DNA from: JAABRB01 sp963735025 | GTDB lineage: Bacteria > Pseudomonadota > Gammaproteobacteria > Burkholderiales > SG8-39 | Length of the DNA: 64,000 nt | Assembly: GCA_963735025.1 (NCBI GenBank) | Contig: CAVTJG010000011.1 | Location: forward strand, 186,001-250,000 | Direction of reading: 5' to 3' | Part shown: piece by piece, positions 8,779-16,796 of the stretch | Layout of the letters: the number at the start of each line of letters is the position of its first letter | Numbering within the stretch: the first letter of the stretch is position 1 | Made by a program: the position numbers and the translations under genes | The notes under the pieces: generated by a model | The model's database searches: none | What the model saw: the letters and a program-made list of their open reading frames with translations, nothing else | What the model was told of the DNA's origin: nothing

Positions 8779-9621
8779 TTGAGTGAGAATTTCGACCTGC
8801 ACTGTCATTCCACCGCCTCCGACGGGTTGTTGGGGCCGGCGGAGCTTGCGCGTCGCGCGGCAGCACGCGGGGTCACGACCCTTGCGCTCACCGATCACGA
8901 CGTCCTTTCCGGTCTCGCCGAGGCACGCGGATCCGCCCAAGAATCGGGCATCCGTTTCATCAACGGCGTCGAAATTTCCGTGACCTGGAGTGGCAGCACG
9001 ATCCACATCGTCGGTCTCGGTGTCGACCCGGAAAGCGAAACGCTGGTGAATGGGCTCAATACGGTGCGCAGCAGTCGCACCGTGCGCGCAGAGCGCATCG
9101 CGGCGGCGCTCACCGCAGCCGGAATTCCTGGAAGTCTTGAAGGCGCCTACGCGCACGCCGAGAATCCGCTTCTCATCGGGCGAACGCACTTTGCGCGGTT
9201 TCTCGTCGCACGCGGTCACGTGCGCGATGTAAAAGCCGTGTTCCAGCGGTTTCTGGTATCCGGGAAACCCGGCTACGTGCCTCACCAGTGGGCTAGTCTT
9301 CCCGATGCGGTCGGCTGGATCACGGCCAGCGGCGGAAGGGCTGTCGTCGCCCACCCCGGCCGCTACAGGCTCAGCCGCGGCGACATGCGGCGACTCCTCG
9401 GTGAGTTCAAGTCAGCGGGCGGGGAAGGGGTGGAAGTTGTCACCGGCAGCCACACGCGCGCCCAGTACTCGGAATTTGCAGCGCTCGCGCGTGAGTTCGG
9501 ACTGCTCGCTTCGCGCGGCTCGGACTTTCATGGTCCGCTGGAAAGTGCAACGGAACTTGGCAGCCTGCCGCCGCTGCCGGCCGACCTGAAGCCGGTCTGG
9601 CACGACTGGGCCAGGACTTAG
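8779..9621 (+). CDS. rnm: PHP-domain 5'-3' exoribonuclease (RNase AM, YciV/TrpH family)
   Basis: This 280-residue PHP-domain protein has metal ligands H8 and H10 (DLHCHSTASDG), LTDHD near residue 40, and later VAHPGRY and RGSDFHG. RNase AM (YciV) trims 5' ends of 5S and 23S rRNA and also hydrolyses 3',5'-bisphosphate nucleotides. The start is TTG at 8779; homology begins immediately after it and no ATG fits. The next gene is yciO, the same adjacency as yciV-yciO in Escherichia coli, which supports the assignment. The two stop/start codons are 18 bases apart. Confidence 0.88.
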   Translation: MSENFDLHCHSTASDGLLGPAELARRAAARGVTTLALTDHDVLSGLAEARGSAQESGIRFINGVEISVTWSGSTIHIVGLGVDPESETLVNGLNTVRSSRTVRAERIAAALTAAGIPGSLEGAYAHAENPLLIGRTHFARFLVARGHVRDVKAVFQRFLVSGKPGYVPHQWASLPDAVGWITASGGRAVVAHPGRYRLSRGDMRRLLGEFKSAGGEGVEVVTGSHTRAQYSEFAALAREFGLLASRGSDFHGPLESATELGSLPPLPADLKPVWHDWART

Positions 9622-9639
9622 CGCGGCGCCGCGCGCGCC

Positions 9640-10263
9640 ATGGCGCAATTCTTCAGCATTCATCCGCTGAATCCGCAGCCGCGGTTGATCGCGCGCGCCG
9701 CGGAAATCGTGCGGGACGGCGGCATCATTGCGTATCCCACCGACTCCTGCTACGCGCTCGGGTGCCGCATCGGCGACAAGGATGCGATGGTCAGAATACG
9801 GCGCATTCGTGGCATGGACGAAGAGCGCCATCTCACGCTGATGTGCCGGGATCTCACGCAGATCGGCGCCTACGCGAATGTCGACAACGCCCGCTTCCGG
9901 CTGCTGAAGAAACTCACGCCAGGGAGCTACACGTTTATTCTGCCAGCCTCGCGCGAAGTCCCGCGCCGCTTGCTACACCCGCGCCGCCGCACCATCGGCG
10001 TGCGCGTTCCGGATCACCCCGTCGCACAGGCGCTGCTTGCCGAGCTCGACGAGCCGTTACTCTCTGCAACACTCATCCTCCCGGGCGATGAGCATCCCCT
10101 AAACGACCCCGAGGAGATTCGCAGCCGTCTGGAGCGCCAGATCGAGGCCGTGCTTGATTCGGGTGCCTGCGGGATCGAGCCGAGCACGGTCGTGGATATG
10201 ACCGGGCCGGTCCCGGAAATCGTGCGGATCGGCAAGGGCGCGGTCGAGTCGCTTCAAAGCTGA
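9640..10263 (+). CDS. yciO: YciO/TsaC-family (threonylcarbamoyl-AMP synthase-like) protein
   Basis: This 207-residue protein has the Sua5/YrdC/YciO fold. The KRxR-like nucleotide-binding region is altered (RIRRIRGMDEERHLTLM), with IAYPTDSCYALG near residue 31 and the C-terminal STVVDMTG motif intact. TsaC proteins make threonylcarbamoyl-AMP for tRNA t6A37; YciO paralogues have weak activity and uncertain function. Neighbouring RNase AM points to YciO rather than TsaC. A true tsaC elsewhere in the genome would be expected. Confidence 0.88.
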   Translation: MAQFFSIHPLNPQPRLIARAAEIVRDGGIIAYPTDSCYALGCRIGDKDAMVRIRRIRGMDEERHLTLMCRDLTQIGAYANVDNARFRLLKKLTPGSYTFILPASREVPRRLLHPRRRTIGVRVPDHPVAQALLAELDEPLLSATLILPGDEHPLNDPEEIRSRLERQIEAVLDSGACGIEPSTVVDMTGPVPEIVRIGKGAVESLQS

Positions 10264-10282
10264 ACGAGCGACAATGCTGCTC

Positions 10283-10291
10283 TGCTAGAAT
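10283..10291 (+). promoter_or_regulatory. Putative extended -10 promoter for the M50 protease/trpS operon
   Basis: TGCTAGAAT is an extended -10 box 26 bases before the ATG at 10318. No convincing -35 is seen at 17 bases upstream, so confidence is limited. Confidence 0.35.
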
Positions 10292-10317
10292 ACGAAAACG
10301 TCAGGTCTCCGCAATTC

Positions 10318-11019
10318 ATGGAATTCAACCTCGCCCAGACCATCGCCATCTATGCGCTCCCGGTTCTCTTCGCGATCACCCTGCACGAGGCCGCGCATGG
10401 CTACGTCGCCCGCCACTTCGGCGACATGACGGCGTATCGGCTGGGTCGGATCAGTCTCAATCCGCTCCGCCACATTGATCTGGTCGGGACCGTTGTCGTA
10501 CCCCTCGTGATCCTGGTGATGAGCAAGCTTTTCGGCGGGACCGGCGTCCTGTTCGGATGGGCGAAACCGGTGCCGGTGAACTATCACGCCTTGCGGCATC
10601 CCAAGCGCGACATGCTGTGGGTCGCTGCGGCGGGTCCGGGTGCAAATCTCTTGATGGCTCTCGCGTGGATGGTGATGTTGCGAGGGGTGCTGGGAGAATC
10701 GGGAAATGATTTCTCCGGCCGCCTGGCGGAAATGGCCAAGGCGGGTGTCTATATCAACCTGATGCTGATGGTGCTCAATCTTCTGCCGCTATTACCACTG
10801 GACGGGGGACGCATACTCGCGAGCTTGCTGCCCGGACCTGTCGCCATTGGTTACATGCGCCTCGAGCCTCTGGGATTCCCGATACTGCTGGTGCTCCTGT
10901 TCACCAATCTTCTCGGCACGATTCTCCTCCCGGTGATCGCCTTTTCTTTGCAGTTCATGAGCCAGATTTCCGGCATCTCGATTGTCGATCTCATTCCCAT
11001 GAACTTTCTGCGGGGCTAG
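10318..11019 (+). CDS. Site-2 protease family (M50) membrane metalloprotease
   Basis: This 233-residue integral membrane protein has the zinc site HEAAH at about residues 23-27 in the first helix and the distal NLLPLLPLDGGR motif, whose Asp is the third ligand, near residue 160. It has about five hydrophobic segments and no PDZ domain, unlike RseP further along this window. It belongs to the short YwhC/Rv-type S2P group. These proteins often stand next to trpS and scpA in betaproteobacteria; their substrates are unknown. Nine bases separate its stop from trpS. Confidence 0.9.
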   Translation: MEFNLAQTIAIYALPVLFAITLHEAAHGYVARHFGDMTAYRLGRISLNPLRHIDLVGTVVVPLVILVMSKLFGGTGVLFGWAKPVPVNYHALRHPKRDMLWVAAAGPGANLLMALAWMVMLRGVLGESGNDFSGRLAEMAKAGVYINLMLMVLNLLPLLPLDGGRILASLLPGPVAIGYMRLEPLGFPILLVLLFTNLLGTILLPVIAFSLQFMSQISGISIVDLIPMNFLRG

Positions 11020-11028
11020 CGGAGCACG

Positions 11029-12231
11029 ATGTTTCCGGAACGGGTTGTCTCAGGGATGCGTCCTACAGGTGCGCTGCATCTGGGCCACTATCACGGCGCA
11101 CTGAAGAACTGGGTGAAGCTCCAGAGCGAGTTTCCCTGCCTCTATTTCGTTGCCGACTGGCATGCGCTCACCACCCACTACGACGAGCCTGAGGTGATCG
11201 AGTCGAACGCATGGGAAATGGTGATCGACTGGCTCGCCTCGGGAGTCGATCCGTCACAGGCCACGCTGTTCATCCAGTCCCGCATCCCGGAGCACGCGGA
11301 GCTGCACACGCTGCTTTCGATGATCACGCCGCTGGGATGGCTCGAGCGCGTTCCCACCTACAAGGATCAGCAGGAGAAGCTCTCGGATCGAGATCTGTCG
11401 ACCTATGGTTTTCTCGGCTATCCGCTGTTGCAGAGTGCCGACGTGCTGATCTACCGGGCGCGCTTCGTCCCGGTTGGCGAGGACCAGGTGCCGCACGTCG
11501 AGTTCATGCGCGAGATCGCGCGGCGATTCAATCACATCTACGGACGCGAGCTCGGCTTCGAGGACAAGGCGAAGGCTGCCGTCAAGAAGCTCGGCAGCCG
11601 CAAGGCAAAGCTCTACAGCGAGCTGCGCACCCGCTACCAGGAGCAGGGTGACGAGGGTGCGCTCGAATCTGCGCGCGCGCTGCTCGACGAGGCGCAGAAT
11701 CTCGCCGCGGGAGATCGCGAGCGGCTGTTCGGATACCTGGAAGGGGGTGGGCGAGTCATCCTCGTCGAGCCCGACGTCCTGCTCACCGAGGCATCCCGCT
11801 TACCCGGACTCGATGGACAGAAGATGTCGAAGTCCTATGGCAACACGATCGGACTCCGCGAGGACGCGGAATCGGTCACCCGGAAAATCCGCACCATGCC
11901 GACCGACCCGGCGCGCGTCAAGCGCACCGATCCCGGCGACCCCGCCAAGTGTCCAGTCTGGCAGTTCCACCTGGGATACTCCGACCAGAAGACCAAGGAG
12001 TGGGTACAGGCCGGGTGCCGCAGCGCCGGAATCGGCTGCCTGGAATGCAAGCAGCCGGTAATCGACGCGGTGCTGGCCGAGCAGACACCGATGCGTCAGC
12101 GGGCTCAGAAGTATCTGGACGATCCGACGCTGGTGAAGAATATCGTCGCGGACGGTTGCGACAAGGCGCGCGACCTCGCCCGGGAGACGATGCGGGAAGT
12201 CCGCGAAGTGATGGGGCTCGACTACTCGTGA
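11029..12231 (+). CDS. trpS: Tryptophanyl-tRNA synthetase
   Basis: This class I synthetase charges tRNA-Trp. At 400 residues it is longer than the roughly 334 of the Escherichia coli enzyme. The HIGH-type motif is GALHLGHYHG (about residues 14-23), and KMSKSYGN is near residue 264. Between the Rossmann core and KMSKS is an inserted, charged helical stretch of about 60 residues (from RKAKLYSELRTRYQEQ to the YLEGGGR region), a known feature of the longer betaproteobacterial form. Its stop overlaps the GTG start of scpA (GTGA). Confidence 0.95.
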   Translation: MFPERVVSGMRPTGALHLGHYHGALKNWVKLQSEFPCLYFVADWHALTTHYDEPEVIESNAWEMVIDWLASGVDPSQATLFIQSRIPEHAELHTLLSMITPLGWLERVPTYKDQQEKLSDRDLSTYGFLGYPLLQSADVLIYRARFVPVGEDQVPHVEFMREIARRFNHIYGRELGFEDKAKAAVKKLGSRKAKLYSELRTRYQEQGDEGALESARALLDEAQNLAAGDRERLFGYLEGGGRVILVEPDVLLTEASRLPGLDGQKMSKSYGNTIGLREDAESVTRKIRTMPTDPARVKRTDPGDPAKCPVWQFHLGYSDQKTKEWVQAGCRSAGIGCLECKQPVIDAVLAEQTPMRQRAQKYLDDPTLVKNIVADGCDKARDLARETMREVREVMGLDYS

Positions 12232-13043
12232 GCGGCGACGTCGTCACATTGCATCCTGATGTCGCGCAGCGGATCGCGCTCGTGCGCGGCGAGCCGGTGA
12301 TGGAGGTCCCCGCCGATCTCTACATTCCGCCGGACGCGCTCGAAGTGTTTCTGGAGCACTTCGAAGGGCCTCTCGATCTGCTGCTCTACATGATTCGCAA
12401 GGCGAACATCGATATCCTCGAAATACCGATGGCGCGGGTGACCGAGCAATACCTCACTTACGTCGAGGCGATGCGCCACCGGAACCTCGAGCTCGCCGCC
12501 GAGTATCTCGTCATGGCCGCGATGCTGATGGAGATCAAATCCCGGCTGCTGCTGCCGCGACCCAAGAACGTCACGGAAGAGGAAGATCCGCGTGCCGAGC
12601 TGGTGCGTCGACTGCTCGAGTACGAGCGGATGAAGCTCGCGGCCCAGAAGCTCGATGCGCTGCCGCAGCGGGGGCGGGACTTCGCGGCGATCGGCGTCTG
12701 GATCGAGGAGACCATGGTCGAGCGTCTTCCGGACGTGAACGTCCGCGATCTCGAGAACGCGTGGCGTCATCTTCTGTCGCTTGCCCGGGTCAGGCAGCAC
12801 CACAAGGTCAGCCGCGAAGAGCTGTCGGTGCGCGAGCACATGACCGGCATTCTCCGCAATCTCGCCGAAGGCGGCTTTCGCGAATTCGGTGAGCTGTTCG
12901 AACCTTGGCGCGGAGTTGCCGTCCTGGTCGTGAGCTTTCTCGCGCTGCTCGAGCTCGCGCGCGAGCGGCTGGTCGAGGTGACGCAGGCCGCTCCGTTTGC
13001 CCCGATTTACGTGAAACTGGCACAACATGCTGAATCCGAGTGA
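12228..13043 (+). CDS. scpA: Segregation and condensation protein A
   Basis: ScpA is the kleisin that bridges SMC heads and binds ScpB in the bacterial condensin. The protein is 271 residues from the GTG at 12228, which overlaps the trpS stop. The family hallmark FEGPLDLLLYMIRKANIDI is at residues 40-58, with a middle helical region and a C-terminal winged helix (VVSFLALLELARERLVEV). The downstream scpB start lies inside this gene (17-base overlap). The SMC partner is encoded in this window at 33754. Confidence 0.94.
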   Translation: MSGDVVTLHPDVAQRIALVRGEPVMEVPADLYIPPDALEVFLEHFEGPLDLLLYMIRKANIDILEIPMARVTEQYLTYVEAMRHRNLELAAEYLVMAAMLMEIKSRLLLPRPKNVTEEEDPRAELVRRLLEYERMKLAAQKLDALPQRGRDFAAIGVWIEETMVERLPDVNVRDLENAWRHLLSLARVRQHHKVSREELSVREHMTGILRNLAEGGFREFGELFEPWRGVAVLVVSFLALLELARERLVEVTQAAPFAPIYVKLAQHAESE

Positions 13044-13668
13044 AGTGAAGGTTATCCTGGAGACAGCGCTGCTTGCGGCGCAGGATCCATTGCCGATTGC
13101 GCAGCTACGCAAACTCTTCGACGACGAGGTGGGAGCAGACACGGTGCGCCGGCTGCTCGACGAGCTGCGGAACGACTGGTCCGCGCGTGGGATCCAGCTC
13201 GTCAACCTGGCGACCGGCTGGCGGTTCCAGACGCGTCCCGAGTTTCAACGCCATCTGGACCGGATGAATCCCGAGCGAGCGCCACGCTATTCGCGCGCGG
13301 TGCTCGAAACGCTGGCCATCATCGCCTACCGGCAACCCGCGACCCGTGGCGATATCGAGGATATCCGGGGAGTGACCGTTTCGCCCAACATCATCAAGAC
13401 CCTGGAGTCGCGCAACTGGATCGATGTGGTCGGGCACCGGGATGCGCCGGGACGCCCGGCACTTTATGCCACCACCAAGACTTTCCTTGACGATCTCGGC
13501 CTGAGATCGCTGCAGGAGCTTCCGCCCCTTGAAGAAATCAGCAAGAGCCTTGAAGGCACCCAGGTCCCGCTCACCGAGCCGGATGCCGCGGACAACGAAC
13601 CAGCCGACGGATCGTCGACCGGTCCAATCGAAAGTCCGACGACCGCGCCCCAGCCTCAACAAGCCTGA
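13027..13668 (+). CDS. scpB: Segregation and condensation protein B
   Basis: This 213-residue partner of ScpA has two tandem winged-helix domains (about residues 5-80 and 90-165). The conserved segment ETLAIIAYRQPATRGDIE is near residue 95, and GRPALYATTKTFLDDLGL near residue 140. The last 45 residues are Pro/Thr/Asp-rich and unstructured, and their coding sequence overlaps the start of the next gene in another frame. It overlaps scpA by 17 bases, so translation is coupled. Confidence 0.94.
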   Translation: MLNPSEVKVILETALLAAQDPLPIAQLRKLFDDEVGADTVRRLLDELRNDWSARGIQLVNLATGWRFQTRPEFQRHLDRMNPERAPRYSRAVLETLAIIAYRQPATRGDIEDIRGVTVSPNIIKTLESRNWIDVVGHRDAPGRPALYATTKTFLDDLGLRSLQELPPLEEISKSLEGTQVPLTEPDAADNEPADGSSTGPIESPTTAPQPQQA

Positions 13669-14527
13669 GGTTGCGTCTTCGACTGCACTACGCGGCCCCG
13701 CGGGCACGCGGCATGCTGCGCGTCGCGCATCGACCACGTTAAATGCCGGCGCCGGACCGGAATCGCTGGAATCCGAGAAGCTGCAAAAGGCGCTCGCGCG
13801 GGCGGGGGTCGCTTCGCGCCGTGCAATCGAGGAGTGGATTGCTGCCGGCCGAATCGAGGTGAACGGCAAGCCGGCGCATATCGGCCAGCGGGTCGGCCCT
13901 CACGACCGGGTGCGAGTGGACGGGCGACCGGTGCGGCTGCAACCTGCGGCCGCCGAGCCGCGGTTGCTCGTGTATCACAAGCCGGCGGGCGAGATCGTGA
14001 CCGCCCACGACCCGGAAGGTAGGCCGACAGTATTCGAGCGCCTCCCGCGCGTGAAGGGCGCGCGCTGGGTCGCGATCGGTCGGCTCGACTTCAACACCAG
14101 TGGATTGCTTCTGTTCACCACTTCAGGCGAGCTCGCGGAGCGCCTGATGCACCCGCGCTACGAAATCGAGCGGGAGTACGCGGTCCGCCTGCTGGGCAGG
14201 CTCGACCCGTCGCAGACCGATCGCCTTCGCGAAGGAGTCCTGCTGGACGATGGTCCGGCCCGATTCGAGACGCTCGTCGACGTCGGAGGTGAGGGCGCCA
14301 ACCACTGGTACCACGTGACCCTGCGGGAAGGGCGCAATCGCGAGGTCCGAAGGATGTTCGAGGGAATGGGTATTCAGGTGAGCCGCCTCATCCGGGTGCG
14401 ATTCGGACCGTTTCGCCTGCCGCCCAGCCTGAAGCGCGGGCAATGGCGCGAGCTCGAAGGAAGCGAGATCGCGCTTGCCCTGGCCCCGCTCGAGGCCCCT
14501 GCCCAAGGGAGAATCCCGGCGGATTGA
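13583..14527 (+). CDS. rluB: 23S rRNA pseudouridine synthase, RluB family
   Basis: This RsuA/RluB-type enzyme modifies U2605 of 23S rRNA in Escherichia coli. A basic, disordered N-terminus of about 60 residues precedes the S4 domain (KLQKALARAGVASRRAIEEW). The catalytic domain has the GRLDFNTSGLLLFT motif with its Asp nucleophile and the late EGRNREVRRMFE. No ATG, GTG or TTG codon in this frame lies between the scpB stop and the S4 domain, so translation must start inside scpB. ATG 13583 is my choice (314 residues, 86-base overlap); TTG 13529 is the alternative. Confidence 0.88.
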   Translation: MPRTTNQPTDRRPVQSKVRRPRPSLNKPEVASSTALRGPAGTRHAARRASTTLNAGAGPESLESEKLQKALARAGVASRRAIEEWIAAGRIEVNGKPAHIGQRVGPHDRVRVDGRPVRLQPAAAEPRLLVYHKPAGEIVTAHDPEGRPTVFERLPRVKGARWVAIGRLDFNTSGLLLFTTSGELAERLMHPRYEIEREYAVRLLGRLDPSQTDRLREGVLLDDGPARFETLVDVGGEGANHWYHVTLREGRNREVRRMFEGMGIQVSRLIRVRFGPFRLPPSLKRGQWRELEGSEIALALAPLEAPAQGRIPAD

Positions 14528-14602
14528 ACCGAGGTGTGTGACGCCCGCGCGGAGGTGGGCCGCGCGCGCGCGCGGAAGGCGCGGCTATCCGCTTCTATCC
14601 CA

Positions 14603-14631
14603 TTGTCTTGCTGGAACTTCCCTGTTAAAAT
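14603..14631 (+). promoter_or_regulatory. Sigma-70 promoter of the rimP-nusA-infB operon
   Basis: TTGTCT (14603-14608) and TAAAAT (14626-14631) are separated by 17 bases. Transcription would begin near 14638, giving a leader of about 70 bases that contains a terminator-like hairpin. Confidence 0.6.
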
Positions 14632-14648
14632 CCGCCTCCGATGAGAGG

Positions 14649-14670
14649 ATGGGCCGAGTGCCCATTTTTT
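14649..14670 (+). promoter_or_regulatory. rimP leader hairpin (terminator/attenuator)
   Basis: ATGGGC and GCCCAT form a 6-bp stem with a 5-base loop followed directly by six T. It lies between the promoter and the rimP start, as in the rimP-leader motif known upstream of rimP in gammaproteobacteria, and probably adjusts operon expression by partial termination. Confidence 0.6.
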
Positions 14671-14707
14671 GTTTGTGGCGAGTTTGTAGCGTAAGCGTGG
14701 CGCGCGC

Positions 14708-15235
14708 ATGAAAGGTGCTGAAGCCGTGGTTGAACGGACCGTCTCGGGTCTTGGATACGAGCTGGTGGAAGCCCAGATGGCTCTGGGAGGACGCCTGCTG
14801 CGCGTATTCATCGACCGTCCCGCGGGCAGCTCCGCGCCGACGACGTCCGAAGGACCCGTGCAGAGCGGCATCTCCGTCGAAGACTGTGAGCGCGTGAGCC
14901 GTCAGCTCGAGCGCGTCCTGCCGGTCGAAGGGATCGACTACGATCGGCTCGAGGTGTCGTCGCCGGGTCTCGACCGGGTGCTGCGGACCCCGGAGCACTT
15001 CCGGCGTTTCACCGGAGAGCGCGCCGTGCTGCAACTGCGGGTGCCGGTCGGGAATCGGCGGCGCTTCACAGGTGTGCTGCGCGGCGCAAGCGAGCTGCAG
15101 ATCGAGCTCGAAGTGGACGGCAGCGTGGTGTCGTTCCCGTTTGCGAATCTCGAGAGAGCGCGGCTGGTGCCGAATCTCTCGACGTCCAAAGGGGAAATTG
15201 GACAAAGGGGGATAACTCCCCCTTCAACCCCCTAA
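14708..15235 (+). CDS. rimP: Ribosome maturation factor RimP
   Basis: RimP assists 30S subunit maturation. The protein is 175 residues: an N-terminal alpha/beta domain (RVFIDRP, GISVEDCERVSRQLE, VSSPGLDRVL) and a C-terminal SH3-like domain ending around ERARLVPNL. The last 16 or so residues (from SKGEIGQRGI) are translated from a palindromic G/C repeat that lies across the 3' end of the gene, so the natural C-terminus may have been extended by the repeat. It is the first gene of the rimP-nusA-infB-rbfA-truB operon. Confidence 0.93.
   Translation: MKGAEAVVERTVSGLGYELVEAQMALGGRLLRVFIDRPAGSSAPTTSEGPVQSGISVEDCERVSRQLERVLPVEGIDYDRLEVSSPGLDRVLRTPEHFRRFTGERAVLQLRVPVGNRRRFTGVLRGASELQIELEVDGSVVSFPFANLERARLVPNLSTSKGEIGQRGITPPSTP
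15191..15235. repeat. G/C palindromic repeat at the 3' end of rimP
   Basis: AAGGGGG and CCCCCTT flank a short loop within GGACAAAGGGGGATAACTCC. A related block occurs at 61812-61836 (complement) and a looser one at 24441-24470. The repeat encodes the last residues of RimP. Confidence 0.5.
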
Positions 15236-15241
15236 TTCGGA

Positions 15242-15280
15242 GGAACCTCTGATCCGTCCTGCGGACGCATCAGAGGTTCC
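15242..15280. promoter_or_regulatory. Long perfect hairpin between rimP and nusA
   Basis: GGAACCTCTGAT (15242-15253) pairs perfectly with ATCAGAGGTTCC (15269-15280). Inside, CGTCC/GGACG extends the stem, with one C/C mismatch between and a TGC loop. No T-tract follows. It lies 26 bases before the nusA start and could affect processing, stability or translation of nusA mRNA, or be a repeat remnant. Confidence 0.55.
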
Positions 15281-15306
15281 CCAGATGTTGTGAGGAGACT
15301 GGAAGA

Positions 15307-16785
15307 ATGAGTCGCGAGTTGTTGCTGCTGGTCGACGCCCTGTCGCGGGAGAAGAACGTTCCCAAGGACGTGGTGTTCGGCGCGCTGGAGTTGGCGCTGG
15401 GTTCGGCAACCAAGAAGCGCTTCAACGAGGAGGTCGAGGTTCGTGTCGCCGTCGATCGGGAAACCGGCGACTACGAGGCCTTCCGCCGCTGGCAGATCGT
15501 GGCCGATGACGCAGTGGAGTTTCCCGCTCATCAAATCGCGATTTCAGATGCGCTCAAGCAGTACAACGACGTCCAGGTCGAGGATTTCATAGAAGAATCG
15601 CTCGAGCCTGTCGAGTTCGGGCGCATCGGGGCACAGGCCGCCAAGCAGGTGATCTTGCAGAAGATCAGGGATGCAGAGCGCGAGCAGATCCTGCAGGACT
15701 TCCTCGCGCGCAACGACAAGCTGGTGACCGGCACGATCAAGCGCATGGAGCGCGGCAACGCCGTGATCGAATCGGGGCGGGTCGAGGCAGTGCTGCCCCG
15801 CGACCAGATGATCCCCAAGGAAAACCTGCGCGTGGGTGATCGGTGCCGGGCCTATCTGCTCAAGATCGATCGGACGTTGCGTGGACCGCAGCTCGTGCTT
15901 TCGCGCACGGCTCCGGAGTTCATCATCGAGCTGTTCCGCCTGGAGGTGCCGGAACTCGAGGAAGGCCTGCTCGAAATCAAATCGGCGGCGCGCGATCCGG
16001 GCGTCCGCGCGAAGATCGGCGTGCACACGAACGACCGGCGCATCGATCCCATCGGCACATGCGTCGGCATGCGCGGCTCGCGCGTGCAGGCCGTGACCCA
16101 GGAGCTTGCGGGCGAGCGGGTCGACATCGTGCTCTGGTCCGCCGATCCCGCGCAATTCGTGATCGGCGCGCTTGCGCCCGCCGAAGTGCTCTCGATCGTC
16201 GTCGACGAGGAGAAGCACGCGATGGACGTCGTGGTCGACGAGGAGAATCTCGCGATCGCGATTGGTCGAGCCGGGCAGAACGTGCGGCTCGCCTCCGAGC
16301 TCACCGGCTGGCACATCAACCTCATGACCGAGGAAGAAAGCCAGCGCAAGACCGAGGAGGAGTCGACCGCGATCCGGCAGTTGTTCATCGACAAGCTCGA
16401 TGTCGACCAGGACGTGGCCGACACGCTTATCCAGGAAGGTTTCTCCACGCTGGAAGAGGTGGCCTACGTGCCAACGAACGAATTGCTCGAGATCGAGGGT
16501 TTCGATGAGTCGGTCGTGAACGAGCTCCGGTCGCGCGCGCGCGATTCGCTGCTGGTGCAGGCCATTCGCAGCGAGGAGAGTATCGAAGGCGTTGACCCCG
16601 ATCTCCTGCAGCTCGAAGGCATGGATAGTGAGCTTGCCGCCAAGCTGGCGCAGAAGGGCGTTCGAACGCGCGACGACCTTGCCGACCTGGCGACTGACGA
16701 TCTCGTGGAAATGGTCGAAATGGATGCGGATCGCGCCAAAGAGCTCATCATGAAGGCGCGCGCGCACTGGTTCGCAGAGGAATGA
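15307..16785 (+). CDS. nusA: Transcription termination/antitermination protein NusA
   Basis: NusA binds RNA polymerase and nascent RNA and modulates pausing, termination and antitermination. The 492-residue protein shows the N-terminal polymerase-binding domain (residues 1-125, starting MSRELLLLVDALSREKNV), an S1 domain (about 135-200), two KH domains (DPGVRAKIGV, then VDEENLAIAIGRAGQNV), and two acidic C-terminal helix-hairpin-helix repeats typical of gamma- and betaproteobacteria. AGGAGA lies about 10 bases upstream of the ATG. The gap to infB is 11 bases. Confidence 0.96.
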   Translation: MSRELLLLVDALSREKNVPKDVVFGALELALGSATKKRFNEEVEVRVAVDRETGDYEAFRRWQIVADDAVEFPAHQIAISDALKQYNDVQVEDFIEESLEPVEFGRIGAQAAKQVILQKIRDAEREQILQDFLARNDKLVTGTIKRMERGNAVIESGRVEAVLPRDQMIPKENLRVGDRCRAYLLKIDRTLRGPQLVLSRTAPEFIIELFRLEVPELEEGLLEIKSAARDPGVRAKIGVHTNDRRIDPIGTCVGMRGSRVQAVTQELAGERVDIVLWSADPAQFVIGALAPAEVLSIVVDEEKHAMDVVVDEENLAIAIGRAGQNVRLASELTGWHINLMTEEESQRKTEEESTAIRQLFIDKLDVDQDVADTLIQEGFSTLEEVAYVPTNELLEIEGFDESVVNELRSRARDSLLVQAIRSEESIEGVDPDLLQLEGMDSELAAKLAQKGVRTRDDLADLATDDLVEMVEMDADRAKELIMKARAHWFAEE

Positions 16786-16796
16786 GGTAGCCACGC

